From: Phycisphaerae bacterium
GTDB lineage: Bacteria; Planctomycetota; Phycisphaerae; UBA1845; PWPN01
Reading direction: 5' to 3'
Assembly: GCA_035384605.1 (NCBI GenBank)
Contig: DAOOIV010000037.1
Span: forward strand, 1-43,472
Length of the DNA: 43,472 bases
In this document: piece after piece, positions 35,513-43,392 of the stretch
Numbering within the stretch: the stretch's first letter is position 1
How the letters are laid out: each line of letters opens with the position of its first letter
Position numbers and translations under genes: made by a program
Notes under the pieces: model-generated
What the model saw: the letters and a program-made list of their open reading frames with translations, nothing else
Told to the model about the DNA's origin: nothing
Databases searched by the model: none

Positions 35513-35777
35513 CCTGGGAGCAGGCTGATGGTGGTACCCATTCGGACTCCATATCACCATGGGCAGACGGCGCGCTATTCGAGAGATCGTTCGGGGCGGT
35601 TCGGGCAGGTTCTTGGGCCCGGTTCTCCGCCGGACGTGGCGGTGCCGTCTTCGTAAACCTTTTCTGATAAGTAACTTGTGGTTCTTGGGCAGGTGAGGCT
35701 CGGGTGGGTGCGCTGACAGATCCAACCGAATCATTGCCGTCCGTCTCAGTGCTACAGCCTGAATTGGCGATTCTGGC

Positions 35778-35806
35778 TTGCGGATCGTCGGCTGGCAGGG
35801 TATGCT
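35778..35806 (+). promoter_or_regulatory. Promoter of the second PEP-CTERM gene
   Basis: TTGCGG (35778-35783), 17-base spacer, TATGCT (35801-35806). Shares GCTTGC-N14-CAGGGTATG-M-T with the promoter at 27843-27871. The leader to the start codon would be about 295 bases. Confidence 0.5.
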
Positions 35807-36106
35807 ACTGTTTGGGTCCGGAGCGAATCTCAGACATCAGCCGAGCCAATGGCAGCCGGTTTGGTGATTCTGGTCTTGTCCGGATCCGGATGAGAGGAAG
35901 AGCGGAGGAACATGGGTCGGGAAAAGCTGGGGGGTGGACTGAACGCCAGAGTCGGGCGCTCCCACCGGGTCCAATTCTTTCGCACCAAGAATCTTGAGTA
36001 TCTCAGGCACGGTAAGCGAGGGGATCGCTTCAGAGGCAGCGTGTGCCACTGGGGGGACAGATCCTGCCTTGTGTTGCCGGGCAGTAATTAGAGGAGGAAA
36101 CGAGTG

Positions 36107-36763
36107 ATGAGGAAGGTACTGATGGGTCTGGTGGTCGTGTCAGCGATTACCGCGTCGGCGAGTGCCGCGAATCTGCTGACCAACGGCAGCTTCGAGGATG
36201 GCATGAATGGTTGGACGAAGGCCACTTTCTACTGGGCCGGGTGGGGCACTGGGGCTCCCGCAATCAACTCGATTACGGGGCTGGGGACGTTCGGGGGCTT
36301 TGGTGGTCCGCAGGACGGTTCTCGCTATGCCGGGTTCGATATCAGCGGGCATGCGAACTACCACGTGGGTGCCTACCAGACCTTCGCCACCGAGGTGGGC
36401 CAGACCTATGACGTGACCGGTTGGTTCGCCGGCGGTCGAGAGGCAGCCAATGACAGCATGTGGTGGGAGATCAAGGTATCTCCAGGTATGACGTCTGATC
36501 CGGACGCCGCGGGCACTCTCATTGCCAAGCGCGAGGTCGGCCCCAACGATCCATGGTTCTCTTTCACCGAAGACTTCGCCGGCCAGTTTGTCGCAACGGA
36601 CAGCATGACGACCGTCTTTCTGAAGGTGGGCCGCGTCCAAAGCGCTGACTGGAAGATATCTGCGGCTGTTTTTGACAACCTGAAGGTGGAACTGGTTCCC
36701 GAGCCTGCTGCGGCCTTGTTGCTGCTGGCCGGTCTGCCGTTGCTGCGTCGTCGTCGTGCATAA
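36107..36763 (+). CDS. PEP-CTERM sorting domain protein, second copy type
   Basis: 218-residue secreted protein. Signal peptide MRKVLMGLVVVSAITASASA; then the typical opening NLLTNGSFEDGMNGWTKATF, marking a carbohydrate-binding-module-like jelly-roll domain seen in many PEP-CTERM proteins, with GYTYDVTGWFAGG-like strand (QTYDVTGWFAGG) and FDNLKVELVPEP near the end. The C-terminal tail is VPEPAAALLLL, hydrophobic, then RRRRA. Start ATG 36107 has GAGGAGGA eight bases upstream (GTG 36104 overlaps). It is not a close paralogue of the gene at 28153 outside the tail. Exported and sorted by an exosortase that is not in this window; specific function unknown. Confidence 0.88.
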   Translation: MRKVLMGLVVVSAITASASAANLLTNGSFEDGMNGWTKATFYWAGWGTGAPAINSITGLGTFGGFGGPQDGSRYAGFDISGHANYHVGAYQTFATEVGQTYDVTGWFAGGREAANDSMWWEIKVSPGMTSDPDAAGTLIAKREVGPNDPWFSFTEDFAGQFVATDSMTTVFLKVGRVQSADWKISAAVFDNLKVELVPEPAAALLLLAGLPLLRRRRA

Positions 36764-36803
36764 CTGACGTCGGCCGATCTGATCGGCAGTTTGTATGACC
36801 ATG

Positions 36804-36841
36804 AAAGACCGTCGTGTTGCGAAACACGGCGGTCTTTTCTT
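36804..36841 (+). terminator. Intrinsic terminator of the second PEP-CTERM gene
   Basis: AAAGACCGTCGTGTT (36804-36818) pairs with AACACGGCGGTCTTT (36823-36837) with one G-U pair, closed by a GCGA tetraloop (GNRA type), and followed by a T-rich tract TCTTTTCC. It begins 41 bases after the stop. Confidence 0.85.
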
Positions 36842-37012
36842 TTCCTTGTTCCGCGCTGTGGCCGGGCGCGGTTTACCCTTGGAGACGGCGAGGCAGCCTG
36901 ACGGAGTGTCACGGACGGCTGGGCGGGCGCCAGGAGGCCTCGTGCGAGAGTGTGACGCCTGGAACGTCGCGTCGCCGAGGTGTTACCCTGCCTGTGTATG
37001 AGAGCGGTCTTG

Positions 37013-37060
37013 TTATCGGACGTCGAGTTTCTCAAGTCACCTCCCTTGGCTGTCCGATAA
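37013..37060 (+). promoter_or_regulatory. Inverted GTCCGATAA pair upstream of fliM; possible sigma28-like -10 element
   Basis: TTATCGGAC at 37013-37021 and its exact reverse complement GTCCGATAA at 37052-37060 flank 30 bases. The right copy resembles the flagellar sigma28 -10 box GCCGATAA; a partial -35 TCAAGT lies at 37032-37037, but the spacing is about two bases longer than the usual 11 between the full boxes. Could equally be a regulator's operator. Confidence 0.35.
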
Positions 37061-37111
37061 ACCGGCATGAGGTGCGCATGAAGAGCGCGCCGAGGGGAGC
37101 TATCGCCTCAC

Positions 37112-38116
37112 ATGGCGGATGTACTGGATCAAGCAGAAGTTGATGCACTGCTTTCGGCGGTCTCGACGGGCGCGCCCGAGAGTGGCGAGTCGCAGGTGTT
37201 CAGCCGTGCGCGGGCCAAGCCGCAAGAGGTCCGCACCTACGACTTCAAACGCCCCGAGCGGGTCAGCAAGGACCAGATGCGCTCGCTGGAGGCGATCCAC
37301 GAAGGGTTTGCCCGCAACTTCGGGGCGTCCCTGTCGGCTTTCCTGCGGACGATTGTCGAAGCCCGCGTCGCAACCATCGAACAGCTCACTTACAGCGAGT
37401 TCATTCATTCGCTGCCCAACCCCACCTGCTTCAACCTGCTGAACTGTTCGCCGCTGGAAGGGCAAATCTGCCTCGAAATCAGTCCCCTCATCATCTACCC
37501 GATCATCGACCGTCTTCTTGGCGGATCAAACGCCGAGCTGTTCATTCCGCAGCGGGCCTTGACGCTGATCGAGTGGAGGCTTGTGGAGCGGATCACCAAT
37601 CGTGCCGTGTCCACGCTGACCGAGGTATGGTCCGGCCTGGTGGACGTGAAGTTTGAGCTGGCTGAGACGGAATCGAACCCGCACCTTGTTCAGATCGTGG
37701 CTCCGAACGAGGTGGTTGTGGTTATCGGGCTGGAGCTGAAAATGGGCAACAGGGCCGGCACGATGACTTTGTGCCTGCCGTTCAACGTCATTGAGCCGGT
37801 GATGACCAAGCTGGCCACCCAGAGCTGGTTGGCTTATCAACGCAAGGCACCCAGCCAGGAGCAGCAACAGCGGCTCGCGACCAACCTCAAGCGAGCCGAA
37901 GTCGAGGTTCGTGCTTTCCTGGCTGAGACGATTATCACCATGGACGACTTGCTTCACCTGCAGCCGGGTGACATCATCCGAACGGCCAAACCGGCCAATG
38001 CCGAGCTGACTCTCCAAGTGAGGGATCGCAGCAAGTTTGCCGGACGAATCTACCAGAACAAGGGGATGCGCGTCTTTCGTATCACGCGGCCAATCGAAGG
38101 CGAAGAGCCGCTCTGA
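37112..38116 (+). CDS. fliM: Flagellar motor switch protein FliM
   Basis: C-ring protein that binds phospho-CheY and sets rotation direction. The N-terminal CheY-binding peptide LDQAEVDALLSAV is intact; the middle CheC-like domain includes RNFGASLSAFLRTIVEARV, FNLLNCSPLEGQICLEISP, IIDRLLGGSN; the C-terminal SpoA/FliN-like domain has MDDLLHLQPGDII and FAGRIYQNKGMRVFRI. 334 residues, normal. ATG 37112 has GAGGGGAGC upstream, somewhat far. No other flagellar gene is in the window, so fliM is isolated from the usual fliL-M-N-P cluster. A terminator-like hairpin follows at 38148. Confidence 0.95.
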   Translation: MADVLDQAEVDALLSAVSTGAPESGESQVFSRARAKPQEVRTYDFKRPERVSKDQMRSLEAIHEGFARNFGASLSAFLRTIVEARVATIEQLTYSEFIHSLPNPTCFNLLNCSPLEGQICLEISPLIIYPIIDRLLGGSNAELFIPQRALTLIEWRLVERITNRAVSTLTEVWSGLVDVKFELAETESNPHLVQIVAPNEVVVVIGLELKMGNRAGTMTLCLPFNVIEPVMTKLATQSWLAYQRKAPSQEQQQRLATNLKRAEVEVRAFLAETIITMDDLLHLQPGDIIRTAKPANAELTLQVRDRSKFAGRIYQNKGMRVFRITRPIEGEEPL

Positions 38117-38147
38117 GTCCCGTCGCAGATTCCTGAAGAGTGGGCAA

Positions 38148-38173
38148 CCGGCCTTGATGGTGGCCGGCGTTTT
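38148..38173 (+). terminator. Likely terminator of fliM
   Basis: CCGGCC (38148-38153), eight-base loop, GGCCGG (38162-38167), then CGTTTT. A short but GC-rich stem, 32 bases after the fliM stop. Confidence 0.5.
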
Positions 38174-38338
38174 GGGCAACAGGCAACGTCCAGCCTTCGA
38201 GTCAGCGGTGTTCCCTGGGGTCATGCGATCTTGCCGGAGACCCCGGTTGCGCATTGGTCATTTCGCAAGCCTCTTGAAATGTGGTAAGTCGGCCGGCAAT
38301 CAGTTATCGTGCCCGTCTTCCGGTGAGGGCTCGGCCTT

Positions 38339-39364
38339 ATGACGGGACAAGATCGGGTGATCAGCGTGCTGAAGGGTGGGCGTGTGGACCGGCCCCCGCT
38401 GTTGCCGATCCTGCACTCCGGACTTGCCGGCTTGCTTGGTGTTCGGCTGGGTGACTACTTCACCGACGCCGCGACCATGGCTCGCGTGGCCGTCGAAGGA
38501 TGCCGCCGTTTCGGCTTTGACGGCGTTCAGCTTTCGTTGGGAGTGACCGGCGAGGCCGAATCGTTGGGCGCCAAGGTGGATCAGCCTGCAGACGGCGCAC
38601 CCGTGCTTCGGCAGCATCTCCTGGCGGACGTCTCGAATCTGAGCAGCCTCAAGCGGGGCGATGCTGCATGCCGAGGACGGATGCCTTTGTTTCTCGACGC
38701 ACTCAGGCGCGTCAGGAGCCAGGCCGGTTCATCGCTGTTCTGCCTGGCCACGCTCAGAGGTCCGCTCAACATCACTGCTCAGCTTCGCGGAGTCGAGGAT
38801 ACTCTCGTCGACATGATCGAGAGCCCCGACCAGATCTCGCGGATTCTCGATTTCGCCGTGGATGTCGCAATCACAGCCTCGGAGGCCGCCCTCACGGCGT
38901 CGGCCGACGGCGTGGTTTTCGGCGAGGCCACTTGCTCGCCCAATTTCATTTCGCCCGAGCTCTACAGGCGTCTGATTCTGCCGCGACACAAGCGACTTGT
39001 GCGTTCCCTGCGGTCCATGGGCTGGAAGGTTGTCGGGTTTCACGTGTGCGGCAACATCCTGCCGATTCTCGAAGACCTTATCTCAACGGGCGCGGACCTG
39101 ATCGATGTTGATTACCAGGTTCCGGCCGACCAAGCCGTTGAGCGGGCGGCTGGTCGTGTCACATTGCGAGGCAATCTGGATCCGAGTTCGGTATTCCGAT
39201 TCGGTGACTCGGTTAAGGTCAGAGCGCAGACGCGCGAGTTATGCCGGGTCGTGTCGGGCGCCCGGTGGATTCTCAGCAGCGGTTGCGACATCCCGCCCGG
39301 CACGCCCGCCGAGAATCTGCAGGCCTTTGCCGAGGCCGCTCGCGACACCTGCACGGGTCCGTAA
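38339..39364 (+). CDS. Uroporphyrinogen decarboxylase/MtaA family protein (probable corrinoid-type methyltransferase)
   Basis: A 341-residue URO-D superfamily TIM barrel. Starts MTGQDRVISVLKGGRVDRPP, typical of the MtaA/CmuA branch. A zinc-ligand pattern is visible: His235 and Cys237 in GFHVCGN and Cys316 in SSGCDIPPGTP, the H-x-C...C set of cobalamin:coenzyme M-type methyltransferases, absent in HemE. DVDYQVPADQAVERAAGRVT then LRGNLDPS also fits. ATG 38339 has GAGGG about nine bases upstream. No corrinoid protein gene lies next to it, so the methyl donor is unknown. Not a haem biosynthesis enzyme as far as the motifs show. Confidence 0.8.
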   Translation: MTGQDRVISVLKGGRVDRPPLLPILHSGLAGLLGVRLGDYFTDAATMARVAVEGCRRFGFDGVQLSLGVTGEAESLGAKVDQPADGAPVLRQHLLADVSNLSSLKRGDAACRGRMPLFLDALRRVRSQAGSSLFCLATLRGPLNITAQLRGVEDTLVDMIESPDQISRILDFAVDVAITASEAALTASADGVVFGEATCSPNFISPELYRRLILPRHKRLVRSLRSMGWKVVGFHVCGNILPILEDLISTGADLIDVDYQVPADQAVERAAGRVTLRGNLDPSSVFRFGDSVKVRAQTRELCRVVSGARWILSSGCDIPPGTPAENLQAFAEAARDTCTGP

Positions 39365-39715
39365 CAGGTTCGGTGGGGGAGAGATACGCTTTTCTCTGCG
39401 GGCTTTTCAGCTCGGCCACCGTTTCAGAACCGCAACGGTGAGGGAGCGGCCCATTGCGGTGTGGCGGCTCGGTGATCCGGCCTGTCCTTGATCCACTTGC
39501 GGGAACCAGTCAGGGGCCTCTCGTTTGCGCCCGGGGTTCTGAACGAGCTGTTCAGAATGTCGCAGACTGGCTCGAGAGGGTCGAGTTGCCGGTTGCTGAC
39601 GCGGTCCCAGTCCGCAGATACAATGGCCGGTGCCGGTCCGAGACTGGTCGATGGTCGCCGTGAGCTGCGGTCATTTCTCGCGGTCGGTGGTCGGATTGTT
39701 GCGGGAGTCAGATCT
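39365..39715. other. Intergenic region before the E2-like gene
   Basis: 351 bases. An open plus-strand frame runs through from 39488 into the E2-like gene but the residues before 39716 are not family-like. A weak AGAGA/TCTCT hairpin follows the URO-D gene near 39380. No promoter was recognised. Confidence 0.4.
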
Positions 39716-40921
39716 GTGAGCGGTTTTGTTCAGTCGGTTTTGGCAGTGCGCATGCCTCAGATCAACGTTAATGACGAAGAGGTGACTCTGATCGGCTGGC
39801 ACGTCGTCGACGGTCAGGAAGTCGGCGCAGACCAGCCGTTGTGTGAGGTTGAAACGAGCAAGGCCGTCGGTGACGTGCCGTCCCCGGCGTCAGGCGTAGT
39901 GAGGCTGGCTGCTGAGGTCGGCGATGTCATCCCGATTGGCCAGGTGTTTGCCTACGTGGGGCCATCCATAGAGGCTATCGACGCTTTCATCGCCGCACGG
40001 GGCGATGCTTCCACACCATCGGTCGCGAGGCGGGCGGCTGAATCATCGCGTGTCGGCGGGGTTGACGCGACGGTCGGGGCGATTGAACTGGCCCGCAGGT
40101 ACGGGCTTGATCTGGCTGCGGTTTCCGCCTCCGGGCGGATTCGCCGATCGGATGTCGAGCGATTCATTGCCGAGAAAGGGTTGGCCGCACCGGTCGGCCG
40201 AGCGGCAACTACCCGGGATGTCGTCAATCTGCCGCCGTCGCTCAAGGACAAGGTCGTCGATCAGGGGGCGTTGCCGGACCATCTTCGATCGATTGGCGAG
40301 CACCTGGCCCAGACCCAATCGCACCTGGTTGTGGCACACGTGGTGATGGACGCGTGTGCGCGGGGAGTGGCCGACTGGATCGACTCGCGGCGCAAGGCCG
40401 GTGTGATGACCGGTCCGATCCCGATCCTTCTGTACGCTGCCGCCGCTGCAATCGCCGTCGAGCCCAGGCTTCGGCAGTTCCGTCTTGGCGGACGCGCGTA
40501 TTCGTATCGTGACATCGATATTGCATTTGCCGCCCGAAGCGGGGATGGCCGGTTGTTCACGCCCGTGGTGCGCGGGGTCGATCGTCTTGGTCTCGATGAT
40601 CTAGCGAGAGAGTGTGCCCGCCTGTGCATGGCCGTTTTTCGAGGGAATCTTGCGGTCGCGGAAATGTCCGGGGCCTGCATGACGGTTTCGGTGCTCAGCG
40701 AGCATCCGGTTCGCTTTCATGTCGGTCTGCAGAACGTCTGGCAATCCGCAATCCTGACGGCGGGGGCGATACACGATGAGGTTCGCATGGATGACGGCCG
40801 ACCCATCTGTGTGCCGGTGATGACTCTCACGCTCTCGTATGATCACGGATTGATGGATGGATGGGAGGCCGCGGGGGCTCTCAACGAGGCCAAGTCGTGC
40901 ATCGAGGCGATAGGCCCCTGA
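39716..40921 (+). CDS. Stand-alone lipoyl-dependent acyltransferase (2-oxoacid dehydrogenase E2-like)
   Basis: 401 residues from GTG 39716, which has GGGAG eight bases upstream; ATG 39752 (MPQINVND) is the alternative. Lipoyl domain residues 13-80 with the lysine in EVETSKAVGDV (Lys49). An E3-binding/peripheral-subunit domain follows: AIELARRYGLDLAAVSASGR then IRRSDVERFI. The catalytic domain is present to the end, with DHGLMDG giving the H-x3-D-G active site (canonical DHRxxDG). The usual T-x-S-N-x-G strand reads VSVLSEHPVRF, an unusual change. No E1 or E3 gene is nearby; the neighbours are a MtaA-like protein, a GNAT-type gene and a methyltransferase. It may act in an oxoacid dehydrogenase whose other parts are elsewhere, or as an acyltransferase of another pathway; I cannot decide. 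Confidence 0.82.
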   Translation: MSGFVQSVLAVRMPQINVNDEEVTLIGWHVVDGQEVGADQPLCEVETSKAVGDVPSPASGVVRLAAEVGDVIPIGQVFAYVGPSIEAIDAFIAARGDASTPSVARRAAESSRVGGVDATVGAIELARRYGLDLAAVSASGRIRRSDVERFIAEKGLAAPVGRAATTRDVVNLPPSLKDKVVDQGALPDHLRSIGEHLAQTQSHLVVAHVVMDACARGVADWIDSRRKAGVMTGPIPILLYAAAAAIAVEPRLRQFRLGGRAYSYRDIDIAFAARSGDGRLFTPVVRGVDRLGLDDLARECARLCMAVFRGNLAVAEMSGACMTVSVLSEHPVRFHVGLQNVWQSAILTAGAIHDEVRMDDGRPICVPVMTLTLSYDHGLMDGWEAAGALNEAKSCIEAIGP

Positions 40922-40963
40922 TGTTTCTGCCGCTGCCGGCATGTTGTTCAGGCCGCATGGCAT

Positions 40964-42099
40964 ATGGCTGACGATGTTTCGCGATCATCTCTGAAACCCC
41001 GGCCGGTCCGCGCCGAAGACGCAGTCTCGCTTCACAGGCTGCTGGTGGCTGAGTTGCCCGATATCCCGGCCGACTTCCGCGGTGGCTTGCCAGGTGGAAC
41101 TGGCAGTATCGTGACAACCCTTTCCGTCGGGACCGGCCGGCGGGATGGGTTCTGGCGGACGGCGAGCAGGTGGTGGGGCACTTGGGCGCGGTATATGTAC
41201 CCGTGGGGGCACGGGGACGGTTCGTCATTGGCGCGATCGGGGCGGATTACGTTGTGTCGCAGGATGCGCTGAAGGCCGGCGGTACGTTCGTCGGCCTTCA
41301 GCTTGCCCAGGCGTTTTTCGACGGCACCAGCGGCTGCCTGCGGATGGCGACAACGGCCAACGAGAAGACCGGTGCGGTTTTCGGCCGGTTCGGCTGCCGC
41401 CCGGCGGAGTGGACTCGGGAGTTTTTCCGCGCGCCGACAGGACTGGTGCAACAAATACGCACGTGCCGGGGCGGAGCGAATCGTATCGTGCGACGGCTCA
41501 TGATGGGGCCGCTGGGCCTTGTCGGGAGGAGTGTGCTCGCCGCGGCATACGGTCTGTGCGGGCATCGACCGGCTTTGCCGATCGCGCCCGGTTGTCGACT
41601 GGACATCGGCATGGCTCCGCTCATTCTGGAGGCTGCCTCGCTGCACGGGCGGACCGCGCCGGTTGGCTTCGGTATCGCACGCAGCCGGGAGTACCTCGAT
41701 TGGCGGTATGTGCGGCATCCTGAGTCGGCGAACATCCGTGCGTTGCTGGTTCGACGCCCTGAGGGCGAGGTAATCGGGGCCGCAGTGGTTTTTCTCGACC
41801 GGCAGGATGGACGGCGTATCGCCTATCTTGAGGAGCTGACCGTCGCGACCGGCGACGAAGCGGCAATGCACACTCTGGTATGCGCCGCCCTCAGGCTGGC
41901 AGGCGATCACAAAAGCCATTATCTCGTCTGCACCGCCGGGCGTTCGGATCTTCGCGGGCGGTTTTGGGAATACGGGTTTGAATCCCGGGCCCGATCCGCT
42001 CCGGCGCTGGTCATCGGCGGCCTGGAACAACAGGCGGGATCCGCGTCGGACGATTCTTTGATAGCTGCGGCCGTCTTTCACCACGGCGACATGTTCTGA
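40964..42099 (+). pseudogene. GNAT-type acetyltransferase interrupted by an apparent one-base deletion
   Basis: The first frame from ATG 40964 gives MADDVSRSSLKPRPVRAEDA and SLHRLLVAELPDIPADF, a typical GNAT N-terminus. Near 41080 homology jumps to the -1 frame, which continues WLARWNWQYRDNPFRRDRPA then GWVLADGEQVVGHLGAVYV, matching what should follow, and runs open to 42099. Adding one base inside CGCGGTGG at about 41078-41085 would restore one frame of about 380 residues (D-F-R-x-W-L-A-R-W-N-W). The C-terminal half contains REYLDWRYVRHPESA, common in a GNAT group linked to surface polysaccharide or lipid modification. Either a recent pseudogene or a sequencing error. It follows the E2-like gene by 42 bases. 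Confidence 0.72.
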
Positions 42100-42708
42100 T
42101 TACTTCCGCCCGGCGGCGACGAAGTAATAGCCGCCGAGATGTGCCTCAACCCTCAAGTTGGTGAGTAGCTCGGCCAGCTTCGTCTCATATGGCCGTCCGG
42201 TCTCCACGTGGTTGAGCCACAGCCAGCCTCGGGCAAGCCTTCTCAGCGGTCCCCAGCGATCGAAACGGCCGAAGTCCAGCACCACCATTCGCCCACCGGG
42301 GCTGAGGTGTCCACATGCCCGCTCCAAAGCGGACTGCCAGTCGGGGATCATCGACAGACTGTAGGCAAAGAGCACCGCATCGAATCGTTCGTTCAGGGCT
42401 AGCCGCTCGGCATCGGCGCCAACCACCGTGAGGTTCACATACCCGCGCGACGCGACGCGCCTGGCCGCACGGCCGAGCATGTGCTGGGAGAAATCCACAC
42501 CCACCAGCCGCCCCCGGGCTGGATCGAGACGTTTGACGATGTGCTCGAAGTTCAGGCCGGTCCCGCAACCGATCTCGAGCACGCGGCTGTCCCGTTGGAT
42601 TTCGAGCAAGTCAATTGCCCGTTGACGACCGTACAGGAACATCCACCGGGTCAGGTCATAGACCCCGGCCTGGTAGCGATAGAAACGTTGGACGGGATGT
42701 GTGGGCAC
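42100..42708 (-). CDS. Class I SAM-dependent methyltransferase (UbiE/BtaB/PmtA-like)
   Basis: 202 residues. Motif I VLEIGCGTGLNF, GVDFSQHML (motif post I), and LSPGGRMVVLDFGRFDRWG (motif III region) define the Rossmann methyltransferase fold. The N-terminus FYRYQAGVYDLTRWMFLYGR resembles lipid-head-group N-methyltransferases (BtaB/PmtA type), so a phospholipid or betaine-lipid substrate is possible (inference). GTG 42708 has GGAGG six bases upstream. Its stop codon is immediately next to the stop of the convergent GNAT-type gene, with no base between them. Confidence 0.82.
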   Translation of the reverse strand: MPTHPVQRFYRYQAGVYDLTRWMFLYGRQRAIDLLEIQRDSRVLEIGCGTGLNFEHIVKRLDPARGRLVGVDFSQHMLGRAARRVASRGYVNLTVVGADAERLALNERFDAVLFAYSLSMIPDWQSALERACGHLSPGGRMVVLDFGRFDRWGPLRRLARGWLWLNHVETGRPYETKLAELLTNLRVEAHLGGYYFVAAGRK

Positions 42709-42916
42709 CGACGGCCTCCGGGGTCTTATCGCGCTGTCTGATCCCGTCGCAGTATAACCTCACGCTGACACGCACGGGCGCCAGAGTCAACTTGCTCAGG
42801 CAGCTCTTTCAGAACCGCGAGCGTGCTTGCCAGGCCAAAGCCCGGCGAAGGCGGGAGGGAGCAGCCGCCCTGCGATGGGTGGCCCGAGTCTGGTGGACCT
42901 GGGATTGTCCAACCCC

Positions 42917-43339
42917 CTATTGGCCGACCGCAATCTCCAGCGGGTGGCCGGTCGAGGCGGGGAAGGTCACGTGAGTTGGGTCCGTGGAGTTTGGGGCCGT
43001 CAGGGTCAGGTGGTACGTTCCGGGTTGGGCTGAGATGGTCAGCGACGGGGTGGCCAGGATCGTCTGGCCGGCGGGGAGCGGTTCTCTGGTCGCGCCGCCG
43101 ATGCCGGCCGTGGTTGTGAACCGGCGGGCCGAATCGTGTGCCTCAATCGCAGGCTCGGTCGTCGGGATGGCGATGGGGCCGTTGATCGTCGGCAAGTCTG
43201 CGTCCTTCCGGCCAAGGATGTGGGGGGGCGGGGAGGTTGGGCGAGGTGTTCGGGGTGGATCGGATGACGCCGCGGACAGCCGGCCCCCGCCGCCTGGCTG
43301 CTCGCCCGGGTTGGGCGAGGCGTTCGGGGTGGATCGCAT
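42917..43339 (-). CDS. Doubtful secreted-type ORF with Ig-like C-terminal half
   Basis: A 140-residue frame. The C-terminal 85 residues look protein-like (PLPAGQTILATPSLTISAQP, GTYHLTLTAPNSTDPTHV), like a beta-sandwich strand set. The N-terminal 40 are Pro/Arg/Ser-rich and derive from a 35-base direct repeat (43235-43269 and 43309-43343), so the start is unsure. No ribosome-binding site. Could be the end of a broken larger protein. No family recognised. Confidence 0.35.
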   Translation of the reverse strand: MRSTPNASPNPGEQPGGGGRLSAASSDPPRTPRPTSPPPHILGRKDADLPTINGPIAIPTTEPAIEAHDSARRFTTTAGIGGATREPLPAGQTILATPSLTISAQPGTYHLTLTAPNSTDPTHVTFPASTGHPLEIAVGQ

Positions 43340-43343
43340 GACG
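43235..43343. repeat. Two 35-bp direct repeats 74 bases apart
   Basis: GGTTGGGCGAGG-Y-GTTCGGG, then GTGGATCG-S-ATGACG, at 43235-43269 and 43309-43343, differing at two positions. Function unknown. Confidence 0.7.
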
Positions 43344-43363
43344 GGGAACCGGCCACAGTTTTC

Positions 43364-43392
43364 CTTAAGTGTTTAATCGATAACGACTTAAG
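43364..43392. promoter_or_regulatory. AT-rich imperfect palindrome near the window end
   Basis: CTTAAGTGTT (43364-43373) and AACGACTTAAG (43382-43392) form an imperfect inverted repeat with one bulged base around TAATCGAT. It is a notable AT-rich patch in GC-rich DNA upstream of the doubtful minus-strand ORF. Could be an operator, promoter region or other site. Confidence 0.3.

Larger units (their letters stand above)
35286..36106. other. Long intergenic region: repeats, promoter and leader of the second PEP-CTERM gene
   Basis: 821 bases between divergent genes. It has a pair of about 60-base spaced direct repeats (35420-35512), the PEP-CTERM promoter (35778-35806) and a 300-base leader. The minus-strand frame upstream of 35285 is open but reads repeated PSFPRTRGPG-like peptides and is not considered coding. 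Confidence 0.5.
36764..37111. other. Intergenic region between the second PEP-CTERM gene and fliM
   Basis: 348 bases. It holds the PEP-CTERM terminator (36804-36841) and an inverted pair TTATCGGAC (37013-37021) / GTCCGATAA (37052-37060) about 50 bases before fliM. No gene is seen. Confidence 0.5.

Noticed and set aside
38339..39364. hemE (uroporphyrinogen decarboxylase)
   Set aside because: The H-x-C and distal Cys zinc pattern and the N-terminus fit the MtaA/CmuA methyltransferase branch rather than HemE.
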